Counted from the stretch's first letter, positions 52,627-62,081 are shown. The stretch is 64,000 bases of DNA from Anaeromicropila populeti (GCF_900112775.1 NZ_FOYZ01000008.1:43009-107008); one strand, 5' to 3'. Program-made: numbers and translations. Notes: a model not told the origin generated them from the sequence alone.

Positions 52627-54249
52627 TTACTCCTCATAAACATAAAACTCAACTTCGGAAATACAGGTATCTGAATATTTATCTCCTTTATCCGCATTTA
52701 CTATTGTTAGAACCACATAATCCGTATAAACTGGCTCATCCCATTCAAGTATATCTGTGTATTCCGTAGAACCTACTCCAGAATAATAGGCATTATCCAA
52801 TTCTGCCTTTACAAAATCACCATTTGAAAAACTAATAATCATTTCTTTCACTTTTCCATTATTATTATAAGTTTTTTGAGATTTCAAGTATCCATTTGCA
52901 ATTTGAATTTTTGACAAATTAACTGGCTCGCTAAAATAGAACATTACCGATTCTCCTTCGCCGACACCATCTACACCTTCCACCCATGCAGTTGATAAAT
53001 CACCATCCAACATATTAAATACGGAGTGGGAAATATTTTTTTCAACCAATTCAGAGGTAGCATCTGCTTTTATCCAGTCAGAATCATATTTTACAATTCT
53101 ACCGCTGTTATCTGCCTCTTCTTCCGTCATTTTTTCTTTTTCCGCTTCTGCTGCTTCTTCTGCCATTTTTTCTTTTTCCACTTCCTCTTGTTTTTCTAGT
53201 TCATCCTCATAGTCTTCTTTGCTTACTTCCTCTTCATAGACCTCTTCTTCTGATGTAACAACTGGCGTTTCCGTTATCATTACTGGCTCCTCTGTTACTA
53301 TAACTGGCATCTGCTCTAATCTTTCTGCCAACCGTAATTGCTCCTTACTATAATCCTGAACCGTCATTTTTTCTGTTGGTAAATCAATTGCACTTTCATA
53401 AGTAAATAAAGGTTGTTGAAATGGATAGCTTTCAGCTGCCAATTCATCTGCTCTTGCATCTGTGGCTGTTGTATGGACATAATACACGACTTCTTCACTT
53501 CCATAACCAACAACAGTAACTTCTCCCACTGCATATATAATTCCATCCTCTGAAAAACTTATGGAAATGTCATAGGATAGTTTCTCTGCAATTCCTCCTG
53601 TATTGGAATAATAGGATGAACATTCTCCGACTACTTTCACCAAATTGTCTTCCATATAATATGTATATGCCTCTGTATTTCTTTCACTTGCCCAATTAAT
53701 TTCATCGAAAAAGAATCCTACACTGCAATCGGTTGCCGAAAGTATCGCTTTTTCAGAAATCATCTGGCCACCAGAAAGCTTAAAACCAATTAACTTCTCG
53801 CCAGTTTTTCTATCCTCTAAGAGGACAATCTCCACCGTTCCATCTAATTGACCGACAGCTTTCCCTAGTACTTCTTTTCTAGTATTTATTATTGTTTCTT
53901 CATCAGCAACATTAGCACATAGGTTACTATCTGGATTTATCCTTTCTCTTAAATGATAATTTTTAAATGATTCGTCATCCATGATTCTTGTTTCTTTTAC
54001 GACGTAGCCACCTTGAAAATGAAAATAACAGTTTTCCATTACTTTTTCAAGAGAAAGACCATCTATATTATTATCTGAACTGCTTTCTAATAGAGCTTTG
54101 GGTTCCAAAGTTATTGTTCTTGAAACAGGAGCTGCTGTATGATTATTCAAAACACTATAGGCAATTGCCACACCTCCACCTATAAAACTCCCAATAATCG
54201 GCAGTATTACTAACTTTACTACTAAAGACATCATTGTTCCTTTTTTCAT
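52627..54249 (-). CDS. Membrane protein with C-terminal discoidin-like domain
   Basis: A 540-residue protein starting at ATG 54249 (AAGGAGCAG upstream), with one N-terminal membrane helix (~residues 11-33). Residues ~60-300 form an unknown folded region, ~305-390 an acidic Glu/Lys coiled-coil region, and ~395-540 a discoidin-like glycan-binding domain (MLDGDLSTAWVEGVDGVGEG, then IQIANGYLKSQKTYNNNGK and a C-terminal SEVEFYVYEE). Such domains next to zinc-ribbon envelope proteins occur in many Clostridia. Its outside part may recognise a glycan. It faces the kinase gene convergently, with about 20 nt between stop codons. Confidence 0.75.
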   Translation of the reverse strand: MKKGTMMSLVVKLVILPIIGSFIGGGVAIAYSVLNNHTAAPVSRTITLEPKALLESSSDNNIDGLSLEKVMENCYFHFQGGYVVKETRIMDDESFKNYHLRERINPDSNLCANVADEETIINTRKEVLGKAVGQLDGTVEIVLLEDRKTGEKLIGFKLSGGQMISEKAILSATDCSVGFFFDEINWASERNTEAYTYYMEDNLVKVVGECSSYYSNTGGIAEKLSYDISISFSEDGIIYAVGEVTVVGYGSEEVVYYVHTTATDARADELAAESYPFQQPLFTYESAIDLPTEKMTVQDYSKEQLRLAERLEQMPVIVTEEPVMITETPVVTSEEEVYEEEVSKEDYEDELEKQEEVEKEKMAEEAAEAEKEKMTEEEADNSGRIVKYDSDWIKADATSELVEKNISHSVFNMLDGDLSTAWVEGVDGVGEGESVMFYFSEPVNLSKIQIANGYLKSQKTYNNNGKVKEMIISFSNGDFVKAELDNAYYSGVGSTEYTDILEWDEPVYTDYVVLTIVNADKGDKYSDTCISEVEFYVYEE

Positions 54250-54282
54250 TTTATTCTGCTCCTTTTTTTCCACTTGTAATAA

Positions 54283-55110
54283 TTAATAATTCAGCACTGC
54301 CATCCATTGAATATCTTGATAAAATTGCTCGACGTCATCATATGCTTCATCTCTTGGAGCTTCCAACTCATAAGATGCCTGGTTGTCATCTCCTACTCTT
54401 ACCGTTGCAATACCATCTTTCACTGAAATGTCAACACCATATCCATCCTCACCCATATCTTGATGAATACTTCCCTCTCCCTTCCAGTTATCTTCTGTCA
54501 GTGCCACCTCATAACGAATTGATATTCCACTGGAAGAATCTCTCCAGATACAAACTGGTTTATCTTTTCGAAACATAACGAATCGATCATCATGCGGCCT
54601 GCTATATACTCCGATTATATCCTCATAGCCTTCAGGGAACCAGGTATCTGATGTCTGTGTTACTGTTTGCTGTTCTAACTCTCCTTGTTCCACCTCAGCC
54701 TGTTCTATTTCCTGCTGTTCTGTTTCCTGCTGTTCCTCTTCCATCGGCTCTGCTACCTGCTGCTCCAGTTCTTCTGGTTCATTTTCAATTGGAACACTTT
54801 CCTCAATGGTCTTTTTACCCAAAGCATCGGTTAAAACTTTTCCCTTCGAAAATACGGCTGCTATTATCCCAATACACAACAAAGAGCAACATATTCCTGT
54901 TAATAAAAGAATGACCGCTGTTTTATTATAAGAAAATTCTTTTTTAGAAATTATCTTTTCTGCTTTCTCATTTTCTACTTTCTCATTCGCTAATTTCTCA
55001 TGATCTGGCTTTTCTTCCTGTACGTCATTCCTGCGAATTAATTTTGCTCCACAGCCTATGCAAAATTTTGCTTCGTCAGGATTTTGCTTTCCACATTTGA
55101 TACAAAACAT
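54283..55110 (-). CDS. Zinc-ribbon membrane protein with acidic linker and C-terminal domain
   Basis: A 275-residue protein with an N-terminal zinc ribbon (CIKCGKQ...CIGCGAK, residues ~3-22), a membrane helix (~65-90), an acidic Glu/Gln-rich stretch (~110-150) and a compact extracellular domain from ~155 (GYEDIIGVYSRPHDDRFVMF). GGGAGATTAATT precedes ATG 55110. The layout matches the membrane protein downstream (33 nt away), so they are likely a pair. Function unknown. Confidence 0.75.
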   Translation of the reverse strand: MFCIKCGKQNPDEAKFCIGCGAKLIRRNDVQEEKPDHEKLANEKVENEKAEKIISKKEFSYNKTAVILLLTGICCSLLCIGIIAAVFSKGKVLTDALGKKTIEESVPIENEPEELEQQVAEPMEEEQQETEQQEIEQAEVEQGELEQQTVTQTSDTWFPEGYEDIIGVYSRPHDDRFVMFRKDKPVCIWRDSSSGISIRYEVALTEDNWKGEGSIHQDMGEDGYGVDISVKDGIATVRVGDDNQASYELEAPRDEAYDDVEQFYQDIQWMAVLNY

Positions 55111-55150
55111 AATTAATCTCCCTCATCTTTTACTTTAATACATACTTTAT

Positions 55151-55837
55151 TTACAGAAAATTAGTTAACCAACTTAATGCCTGGTCCCACATTTCCCTTT
55201 TGCATTCATGTTTTGTGCTTGGATAACTAATCAATTCCAACTAATCCAGAGCATCACAATAGTGCTTTTTCAAATCATAATAAAAATTCAGAACTTTATC
55301 CACATTAGAATGTTTGTCTTCTTCACCTACCTGCATAAAAAGTGCCGTTGGATAAAATTTTTCTAAATAATTTGCAGGCTGATATTTTTCTGAGAATAAA
55401 ATTAGTTCCTCTTTCAGAGTTTCATCATTCAAAATTATAACGTCACCTGGAATATCATCCCAATAAGGTGAACTAATTATGGGAATTGCCACTTTAATTC
55501 TTTTATCTAAAATACATGACTGGAATGTAATAAACCCTCCCATCGAAATGCCTATCATAGCAATTCGGTTTTTATCTGTATTCTCCTGAACAGATAACTC
55601 ATCTATTAAAACCGAAATATCTTCTGCTGTTTCTTTAATCGCTTTTCTTATTTCTAATATATTGAGTTCAGCAAAGGATTGTTTTCCTCTATCTCCATGA
55701 AGCCTATTATCTATTGCAGCTACACAATATCCCCTTTGTGCCAACTGATTTATATATCCTTTCTCTTTCATACTGTTTTTACTGCTGTTAAATCCATGAC
55801 TAATGATAACTAATGGTAATTTCCCTCCATTATATTT
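55151..55837 (-). pseudogene. Alpha/beta hydrolase, decayed with in-frame TAG stops
   Basis: The open part (55771-55241) has the oxyanion and nucleophile elements (GISMGGF, Ser nucleophile) and an acid-like EEDKH. It lacks a proper start: the same frame continues upstream through LPLVIISHGFNSSK to a TAG at 55838-55840. At its 3' end a TAG at 55241-55243 interrupts the frame, which then continues in the same frame through LISYPSTKHECKREMW (holding the expected catalytic His) to a TAA near 55151. Two in-frame TAGs and no start mark it as a pseudogene, unless TAG is decoded here, for which there is no sign. Confidence 0.75.
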
Positions 55838-55850
55838 CTATAATACCACA

Positions 55851-55898
55851 AAAAGCCATTGTAAAACAGTTTTTTTTGTCTGTTTTACAATGGCTTTT
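55851..55898. terminator. Strong terminator at the end of the microcompartment operon
   Basis: AAAAGCCATTGTAAAACA (55851-55868) and TGTTTTACAATGGCTTTT (55881-55898) form an 18-bp perfect stem. It lies 13 nt after the alcohol dehydrogenase stop and ends the operon on the minus strand. Confidence 0.92.
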
Positions 55899-55910
55899 AT
55901 TATTTTTTTC

Positions 55911-57077
55911 TTATCCACGAAAAGCATTTTGATATACCTGAATAATCTGCTGACGATCCGGCTGAATTAAATTATCCAAAATACAGGCATCCTTTAAAGC
56001 AAGATCTGCCAGTTCTCCAAAATGTACAGGGTTTACCACGTTTAATTCTGCTAAGCTGTGAGGAATTCCTACCCTTTTTGATAACAGACTAATTGCCTTT
56101 ACTCCCGCATCCAATGCCTGTTCTGGCGTCATATCTTCCCATCCCGCAAGCTGGAAGGCTCTTGCTATTTCCACAAATCTTTGTCTTGTTTCCTGACATG
56201 TTCCATTAAATGCAAGCACATAAGGCAAAAGAACCGCATTACATACACCATGAGGGAGATTGTATTTTCCTCCAAGAGCATGTGCCATTGCGTGAACCAT
56301 CCCAAGTCCTGCATTACTAAATGCCATTCCGGCAACATTTTCTGCATACGCCATCATTGTTCTGGCTTCTTCGTCTGATCCATTTTCTACTGCACCAGGC
56401 AGAAAACGGTAAATCGTTTCCATCGCCCAATTTGCATCCTTATCTGTTACAGGATTTGCACGAAGAGATAATTTTGCTTCAATCGCATGGGTTAATGCAT
56501 CCATGCCAGTTGCCGCAGTAAGTTTTGGGGGCATGGAAATCATAAAATCAATATCATTGATGGCTGCCACTACCATACAATTGGGATCAATCATTGCCAT
56601 CTTACTATGCCGTACAGGATCGGTGACTATATAAAAGCTTGTACATTCGCTTCCCGTTCCAGCTGTTGTATTTACCGCCACCACTGGCAGCCCTGGTTTT
56701 AAAGATTTATTCATCCCTTCATACTGTTCCACACTGCCGCCGTTGGCAACAACAATAGAAACTGCCTTTGCTGTATCAATTGCACTGCCTCCTCCAACTG
56801 CAACAAGCAAGTCTACCTGCAACGTCCGAGCTGCTTCAATACATTCATTTACAACATCTATGGTAGGATTAGGCTGTACCTGATAATAGACCGCATACTC
56901 AACATCCGCTTTCAGAAGTACATCCCCTACCCGCGTTGCTGCTCCCGTTTCATATAGAAATGGATCCGTTACGATTAACCCCCTCTTTACTCCCATTTTT
57001 TTCAACTCAGGTACTAGCATGTTCACTGCACCTTTTCCAAAAAAGGTTGTCTTTACTGCATCAATTCGTTCTGCCAT
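55911..57077 (-). CDS. Iron-containing alcohol dehydrogenase
   Basis: A 388-residue iron alcohol dehydrogenase. The NAD-binding segment is VAVGGGSAIDTAKA (~residues 93-106), and the iron ligands are in GMDALTHAIEA (Asp, His ~190-200) and MVHAMAHALGGKYNLPHG (two His, ~258-275). It would reduce an aldehyde to alcohol while turning NADH to NAD, recycling the cofactor used by the aldehyde dehydrogenase. It is the last gene of the microcompartment operon. Whether it is packed inside the shell is not shown: no clear targeting helix at the N-terminus. Confidence 0.92.
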   Translation of the reverse strand: MAERIDAVKTTFFGKGAVNMLVPELKKMGVKRGLIVTDPFLYETGAATRVGDVLLKADVEYAVYYQVQPNPTIDVVNECIEAARTLQVDLLVAVGGGSAIDTAKAVSIVVANGGSVEQYEGMNKSLKPGLPVVAVNTTAGTGSECTSFYIVTDPVRHSKMAMIDPNCMVVAAINDIDFMISMPPKLTAATGMDALTHAIEAKLSLRANPVTDKDANWAMETIYRFLPGAVENGSDEEARTMMAYAENVAGMAFSNAGLGMVHAMAHALGGKYNLPHGVCNAVLLPYVLAFNGTCQETRQRFVEIARAFQLAGWEDMTPEQALDAGVKAISLLSKRVGIPHSLAELNVVNPVHFGELADLALKDACILDNLIQPDRQQIIQVYQNAFRG

Positions 57078-57089
57078 CTTATTCCCACC

Positions 57090-58319
57090 TTATTTTGCTG
57101 CATTACACACTATCTGAACTGGATCCCAGATTGCACTTGATGAAGAAGAATATACAAAATCCACTTCTCCCAGCTGCTCCACCGTCATACCAGCACAAAT
57201 TGCAACGGCAATGGCATTCATTCTGGCAGATGCATTTTTCTTCCCCCATGCCTGGGCACCTATTACTTTTCTTGTTCCAGCATCATAGATTAACTTAATC
57301 GTAACCTTATTTGGATTTGGACATATTCCAGGCCGGTCATTGCCACTAGCAGTAACACTCTTAACTCGAATTCCTGCCCGTTTTGCTTCTTCCTCCGTTA
57401 ATCCAGTACGTGCAATCTCTAAATCTGCTACCCGGATTGAAGAAGTACGGGTGGTTCCCTTTTTACATGCTGCACAATCCCCTACCGCATAAATATCCTT
57501 AACACTTGTTTCCAAATTCTCATCAATCAGAATAGCTCCATCTGCGTCCAGTGCAATGCCTGTATCTGCAACAATTTCGCTATTTGGCTTTACTCCGATT
57601 GCAACAATACATAAATCACAATTATATGTTCCACCAGTAGTAACCAGCTCATCTACAAACGTTCGTCCATTAAAACGCTGAACCGTTTCTCCCATGGAAA
57701 AAAGCACGCCTTCCTCCATTAGTTCATTTTGTATTTTATCGCTAACCTCTGCATCAAAATCCGGAAGAAGTTTATTTTCTTTTTCAACAATCCGTACATT
57801 TCTCTTTAATTTCAAAAATGCTTTTGCCAGTTCAAGTCCCCCATAGCTGCCACCTAAAATACAGATATCTTTCACGTATGGTGTTTTTGTATATTCTTTC
57901 AGAAAAATCAAGTCTTCTACACTTTTAAATACCTGAACACCAACCTTATCTGCTCCTGGTACATTTGGAATAAGATTACGTGAGCCTGTTGCAATGATTA
58001 ATTTATCATAACAATCTGTAAATGTACGGTCATTACTTAAATCATAAACAGTCAGCTGTTTGGCAGCAACGTCTATTTTAAGTACTTCATGATTTAAGTG
58101 AGCCTCAATACCTTCTTCCTTTAATTCACTTTCTTTTGAGCATACGGCTTCTTCTAAAACTTGTATACTCTCATTTAGATAATGTGGCAGTCCGCAATTT
58201 CCGCAAGTATAAAAACTTCCTTTTTCGTATATACATATCTTTACGGCAGGACTGCCTGCTGCTATTTTGTGTGCCGCTGACACTCCAGCTGCTATACTGC
58301 CTATGATAACTATTTTCAT
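57090..58319 (-). CDS. CoA-disulfide-reductase-like flavoprotein (NAD(P)H/FAD)
   Basis: A 409-residue pyridine nucleotide-disulfide oxidoreductase. The FAD motif is VIIGSIAAGVSAAHK at the start, and the redox site is TCGNCGLPHYL (~residues 38-48), like the single-Cys site of CoA-disulfide reductase and NADH oxidase. The NADH motif is ILGGSYGGLELAKA (~150-163), and AVGDCA precedes the C-terminal dimer domain. It may regenerate CoA thiols or reoxidise NADH. The place between alcohol dehydrogenase and the vertex protein gene is unusual for a microcompartment operon. Confidence 0.85.
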   Translation of the reverse strand: MKIVIIGSIAAGVSAAHKIAAGSPAVKICIYEKGSFYTCGNCGLPHYLNESIQVLEEAVCSKESELKEEGIEAHLNHEVLKIDVAAKQLTVYDLSNDRTFTDCYDKLIIATGSRNLIPNVPGADKVGVQVFKSVEDLIFLKEYTKTPYVKDICILGGSYGGLELAKAFLKLKRNVRIVEKENKLLPDFDAEVSDKIQNELMEEGVLFSMGETVQRFNGRTFVDELVTTGGTYNCDLCIVAIGVKPNSEIVADTGIALDADGAILIDENLETSVKDIYAVGDCAACKKGTTRTSSIRVADLEIARTGLTEEEAKRAGIRVKSVTASGNDRPGICPNPNKVTIKLIYDAGTRKVIGAQAWGKKNASARMNAIAVAICAGMTVEQLGEVDFVYSSSSSAIWDPVQIVCNAAK

Positions 58320-58356
58320 ACTGATTGCCTCACATTTTCACAATTATTAACTGATG

Positions 58357-58617
58357 CTACTTTCCTAGAATTGGAGGAGAATCTACAATGCCAACAATAA
58401 ATGCATCTATAGGTGCTTTCCTTTCAATTGCATGCTGTGTTGTTTCATCCGTTGTAACAAGTACCATTTCTCCAATTCCTGCTCCAATTGTATCACCCGC
58501 TACAAGCATCCGTTCCTCACCACCATACAGTGGTTGTACCATCAAAAGCTTATACCCAACAAGACTTTGCATTTTTCGGGTTGATACAACCGTTCCAACT
58601 ACGGTTCCAAGAATCAT
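58357..58617 (-). CDS. BMC vertex protein, EutN/CcmL pentamer family
   Basis: An 86-residue EutN/CcmL family protein: start MILGTVVGTVVSTRKMQSLVG, the middle VAGDTIGAGIGEMVLVTTD and the ending AFIVGIVDSPPILG. Pentamers of this family close the vertices of the polyhedral shell. The GGAG ribosome site precedes ATG 58617. Found between PduL and the flavoprotein gene. Confidence 0.95.
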   Translation of the reverse strand: MILGTVVGTVVSTRKMQSLVGYKLLMVQPLYGGEERMLVAGDTIGAGIGEMVLVTTDETTQHAIERKAPIDAFIVGIVDSPPILGK

Positions 58618-58662
58618 TTTTCACTCCATTCCTGCACAGATTCCTGTACAATTAAAGTATGC

Positions 58663-59313
58663 CTATTTTAAAATAGTAACCAGCTGTCCCTGACTAAGCA
58701 TAAATGCATTCCCATCATCGGTATCCACATGAAAATCCAAACGATACCTGTCGCTGACACGAATTACAACTCCATCCATAATCCCTGGCTTTTGACCTTC
58801 AACCTGTACCCTTACCCGCTGACCATCTTTTACTCCAAACCGTCTGGCATCCGCACTGGTCATATGAATATGGCGGTCTGCCACAATAACACCTTCATTT
58901 AGAACCAGTAATCCTTCTGGTCCACGAAGGGTAATCCCTGGCGTTCCCTCCACATCGCCTGACGAACGTAACACAGCTTCTATCCCTAGCATTCTTGCAT
59001 CCGTTATGGACACCTCCACCTGGCTTTTGTTTCTTTCAGGACCAAGAATACGAACCTTTTTAATAGAGCCTTTGCGGCCAATCAGATCCAGTGTTTCTTC
59101 ACAGGCAAATTGTCCTGGCTGGCTTAACTGTTTCCTTGGAGTCAGCTGATAATTTCTTCCAAAAAAATAATCTACATGCTCTCTGGTCAGATGAATATGA
59201 CGGACTGATATTCCTGTTGGTACCACATTACTGCCTGCTTTTTTTATTTCCAGTAAAACAGCTTCCGTAACCATTTGAATCAGTTGTTCCTGCGTAATGT
59301 CATAATACACCAT
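58663..59313 (-). CDS. pduL: Phosphotransacylase PduL
   Basis: A 216-residue PduL with two similar halves, each with zinc-binding histidines: GISVRHIHLTREH (~residues 38-50) and VADRHIHMTSADA. It converts acyl-CoA plus phosphate to acyl-phosphate and CoA, so CoA is recycled within the shell. The first ~25 residues (DITQEQLIQMVTEAVLLEI) form an amphipathic helix typical of an encapsulation peptide. It follows the second BMC-H pair. Confidence 0.95.
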   Translation of the reverse strand: MVYYDITQEQLIQMVTEAVLLEIKKAGSNVVPTGISVRHIHLTREHVDYFFGRNYQLTPRKQLSQPGQFACEETLDLIGRKGSIKKVRILGPERNKSQVEVSITDARMLGIEAVLRSSGDVEGTPGITLRGPEGLLVLNEGVIVADRHIHMTSADARRFGVKDGQRVRVQVEGQKPGIMDGVVIRVSDRYRLDFHVDTDDGNAFMLSQGQLVTILK

Positions 59314-59341
59314 GATTTCCTCCGCTTATCAGTGCCTCCAA

Positions 59342-59659
59342 TTAAATTTTTGGCATACACTCTCCCACACTTCCATGAGGCCGTGGTATGACATGTACAC
59401 TTACTACCTGTCCAATTCGGGAGGCTGCTTCACTGCCTGCTTCTGTTGCTGCCTTTACAGCTCCTACATCCCCCTGTACAAATATGGTTACAAGACCTGC
59501 TCCGATTTTTTCCTGTCCCACCAATGAAACGTCGGCTGCCTTAAGCATAGCATCGGCTGCCTCATAACTGGCAGTTAAACCATAGGTTTCTACCATACCA
59601 AGTGCCTGCAATTTAATCGGTTTTGCTGGTTCTAGTTCTTTTTTTTCACTTGCTGCCAT
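59342..59659 (-). CDS. BMC-H shell protein 4 (with short N-terminal extension)
   Basis: A 105-residue BMC-domain protein starting at ATG 59659 (AAAAGGAG upstream). A ~17-residue Lys/Glu extension comes before the BMC domain ([56 protein letters not shown]). Hexamers of this family build the shell facets. It is nearly the same as the protein at 59996-60298, so the two come from a duplication. The extension may face the lumen or the cytosol. Confidence 0.95.
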   Translation of the reverse strand: MAASEKKELEPAKPIKLQALGMVETYGLTASYEAADAMLKAADVSLVGQEKIGAGLVTIFVQGDVGAVKAATEAGSEAASRIGQVVSVHVIPRPHGSVGECMPKI

Positions 59660-59683
59660 TTTCTTCACTCCTTTTGCTGGTTT

Positions 59684-59968
59684 TTATTTTCCCGCTGCTC
59701 CCTTTTTAGGCAAGATACCTACAATATCTGCATGGGGACGAGGTATTACATGTACACAAACCAGTTCTCCAATTCGGGATGCTGCTTCTGCGCCTGCCTC
59801 TGTTGCTGCCTTTACAGCTCCCACTTCCCCCGTTACAACTACCGTTGTAAGTCCTGCTCCAATGGTATCGGAACCAACAAACTCAACGTCTGCCGACTTC
59901 AGCATAGCATCTGTTGCTTCAATATTTCCTACTAATCCTTTTGTTTCAATGAATCCTATCGCTTTCAT
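59684..59968 (-). CDS. BMC-H shell protein 3
   Basis: A 94-residue BMC-domain protein ([55 protein letters not shown]). It is a close paralogue of the protein at 60322-60606. The pore loop region is near SDTIGAG. It starts after GATGGAGGTAGCAGG and lies 15 nt before the next shell gene. Confidence 0.96.
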   Translation of the reverse strand: MKAIGFIETKGLVGNIEATDAMLKSADVEFVGSDTIGAGLTTVVVTGEVGAVKAATEAGAEAASRIGELVCVHVIPRPHADIVGILPKKGAAGK

Positions 59969-59995
59969 CCTGCTACCTCCATCTTTTGCCTGTTC

Positions 59996-60298
59996 CTAAC
60001 CTAACTTTGGCATACACTCTCCCACACTTCCATGGGGACGTGGTATTACATGTACACTTACTACCTGTCCAATTCGGGAAGCTGCTTCACTTCCAGCCTC
60101 TGTAGCTGCCTTTACAGCTCCTACATCCCCTTCTACAAAAACCGTAACTAGCCCTGCTCCAATTCTTTCCTGTCCAACTAATGATACATCTGCTGCTTTA
60201 AGCATAGCGTCTGCTGCTTCATAACTAGCTGTTAACCCGTAGGTTTCCACCATTCCAAGTGCCTGTAATTTTCTGGATTCTATTTTAACATCTGACAT
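59996..60298 (-). CDS. BMC-H shell protein 2
   Basis: A 100-residue BMC-domain protein ([54 protein letters not shown]). It shares over 80 percent of its residues by eye with the protein at 59342-59659. Preceded by AAAGGAGAC. It forms the flat hexameric shell tile. Confidence 0.96.
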   Translation of the reverse strand: MSDVKIESRKLQALGMVETYGLTASYEAADAMLKAADVSLVGQERIGAGLVTVFVEGDVGAVKAATEAGSEAASRIGQVVSVHVIPRPHGSVGECMPKLG

Positions 60299-60321
60299 AT
60301 GTGATGTCTCCTTTCTTCTAC

Positions 60322-60606
60322 TTACGCTGCTGGTCCTTTTGGCGGCATAATTTTTTCTAAATCTGGGTGGGGACGTGGTATCACATGAACTCCAACAAGC
60401 TCACCTACCCGTGATGCTGCTTCTGCTCCCGCCTCTGTTGCTGCCTTTACAGCTCCTACTTCACCTGTTACAACAACGCATACAAGCCCTGCTCCAATGG
60501 TCTGTGACCCTACAAATTCCACATCTGCTGCCTTCAGCATAGCATCTGTTGCCTCTATGTTTCCTACTAAACCGTTTGTTTCAATGAATCCAATTGCTTT
60601 CAGCAT
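60322..60606 (-). CDS. BMC-H shell protein 1
   Basis: A 94-residue BMC-domain protein ([53 protein letters not shown]). It is the first shell gene after the aldehyde dehydrogenase (12 nt gap) and has a clear GGAGGAAAAAAAT ribosome site. A close paralogue of the third shell protein. Confidence 0.96.
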   Translation of the reverse strand: MLKAIGFIETNGLVGNIEATDAMLKAADVEFVGSQTIGAGLVCVVVTGEVGAVKAATEAGAEAASRVGELVGVHVIPRPHPDLEKIMPPKGPAA

Positions 60607-60618
60607 ATTTTTTTCCTC

Positions 60619-62064
60619 CTAGATAATGCGCAGTCCGCCTTCTGCCAACATGCAACGTCGGCGGCGGCAAAAACTCTTTGCATTGGTAATCCCTTCTCCT
60701 GTTGGACCTGCAATTGTCATAGTACAGTGGCCTTCTCCACCAATTCCAACCCCAGCCTTGGTACAGCTGTTTTTCACATATATTGTGGTTTCAATTAATC
60801 TTGCAAAACGTGTCATATGATCCACATCTTTACTGAATATAGAAGAGGTATGTCTGTTTCCTTGTTCAGCTATTACCGCCTTTTCCATTGCTTCTTCAAA
60901 TGTACTGCACCTTACAATAGGAAGAACAGGCATCATCTGCTCCACTAAGACAAATGGGTGATCGGCTGGTACTTCACATACAGCAAGGCGACAGCTATCT
61001 TCCACTTGAACACCTATCTGCGCTAAAATAAGTGCTGCATTCTTACCGACCCACTTTTTGTTCACCTCATAACCAGACTGGTTTTTATTTGGCTCCAGAC
61101 AAATTTTAACAAGTGCTTCTACTTGGGAATTATTTAATAAATATGCACCCTGTTTTTGTATGTTGTGGATAAAACCCTCATAATTTGGGCTGACTACAAA
61201 CACTTCTTTCTCTGCAAAACAAAGAATATTATTATCAAAGGACGCACCTTCATATATTTTTCTTGCAGCAAGCTCCACATCTGCCGTTTCATCTACAATA
61301 ACAGGGGGATTTCCTGCACCGGCGCCAATACATTTTTTCCCGCTCCGAAGCAGCGCGTTTACCATTCCCATACCTCCTGTACCTGTCATAAGACGAACCT
61401 TTGGATTAGAGGTAAGCATATCAACCGTATCCATCGTAGGTTCACGAAGCATGGTAATCAAATTGGCTGGTCCTCCTGCATCTACAATTGCTTTATGCAG
61501 TGCTTGTAAACACTCAGCGCAAACCCTTTTTGCTCTAGGGTGAACATTAAATACAATGGAGTTACCGCCAGAAATCATACTAATTGTATTATGAATCATG
61601 GTTTCTGTTGGGTTCGTAGTAGGAGTAATCGATCCGATTACTCCAAAGGGCGCGTATTCTTCAATCATTAATCCTGCATCTCCACTGATTGCCTCTGTAG
61701 TAAGACATTCTGGTCCTGGTGTTTTATTAATAACCGCCAGATGTTTTTCCACCTTATCCTCATAACGCCCCATCTGTGTTTCTTCCACAATCAGATGGCT
61801 CCATTCTTCAACATGATCTCTTCCACACCTTCTGATTGCTTCTACAATTCTATGTCTGTCTTCCACCTTATAATTTGTTACCCAGTCCCTTTGTGCTTTC
61901 CATGCAGCCTCTACGGCTTCTTCTACACGTTCAAACACGCCATTGTCCCCTGTATATTTTGGACTCTTTATTGCTGGTATGTCAGGTGTTACATTTGTGG
62001 CTGGATTGATACCAGCAATTACTTTTCTTACAATTGCCTCGATCTCCTGTGAACTGATATCCAT
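60619..62064 (-). CDS. CoA-acylating aldehyde dehydrogenase (PduP/EutE family)
   Basis: A 481-residue enzyme starting at ATG 62064, chosen over a GTG at 62082 because AAAGGACAGG lies upstream of it. The first ~20 residues (DISSQEIEAIVRKVIAGI) form the amphipathic helix used to target PduP-type enzymes into shells. The nucleophile Cys is in DNNILCFAEKEV (~residue 265), with CoA/NAD parts near GTGGMGMVNALL. The C-terminal region shows AGVGIGGEG and PTGEGITNAKSF. It converts an aldehyde plus CoA and NAD to acyl-CoA. It lies between the aldolase-like gene (17 nt gap) and the shell genes. Confidence 0.94.
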   Translation of the reverse strand: MDISSQEIEAIVRKVIAGINPATNVTPDIPAIKSPKYTGDNGVFERVEEAVEAAWKAQRDWVTNYKVEDRHRIVEAIRRCGRDHVEEWSHLIVEETQMGRYEDKVEKHLAVINKTPGPECLTTEAISGDAGLMIEEYAPFGVIGSITPTTNPTETMIHNTISMISGGNSIVFNVHPRAKRVCAECLQALHKAIVDAGGPANLITMLREPTMDTVDMLTSNPKVRLMTGTGGMGMVNALLRSGKKCIGAGAGNPPVIVDETADVELAARKIYEGASFDNNILCFAEKEVFVVSPNYEGFIHNIQKQGAYLLNNSQVEALVKICLEPNKNQSGYEVNKKWVGKNAALILAQIGVQVEDSCRLAVCEVPADHPFVLVEQMMPVLPIVRCSTFEEAMEKAVIAEQGNRHTSSIFSKDVDHMTRFARLIETTIYVKNSCTKAGVGIGGEGHCTMTIAGPTGEGITNAKSFCRRRRCMLAEGGLRII

Positions 62065-62081
62065 CGTATCCTGTCCTTTCA

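Noticed and set aside
55241-55840. Recoded TAG (for example pyrrolysine) in the hydrolase
   Set aside because: TAG ends other apparently normal genes here (such as the ThiZ-like ATPase and U32 gene), the frame has no start codon upstream, and no pyl genes are present.
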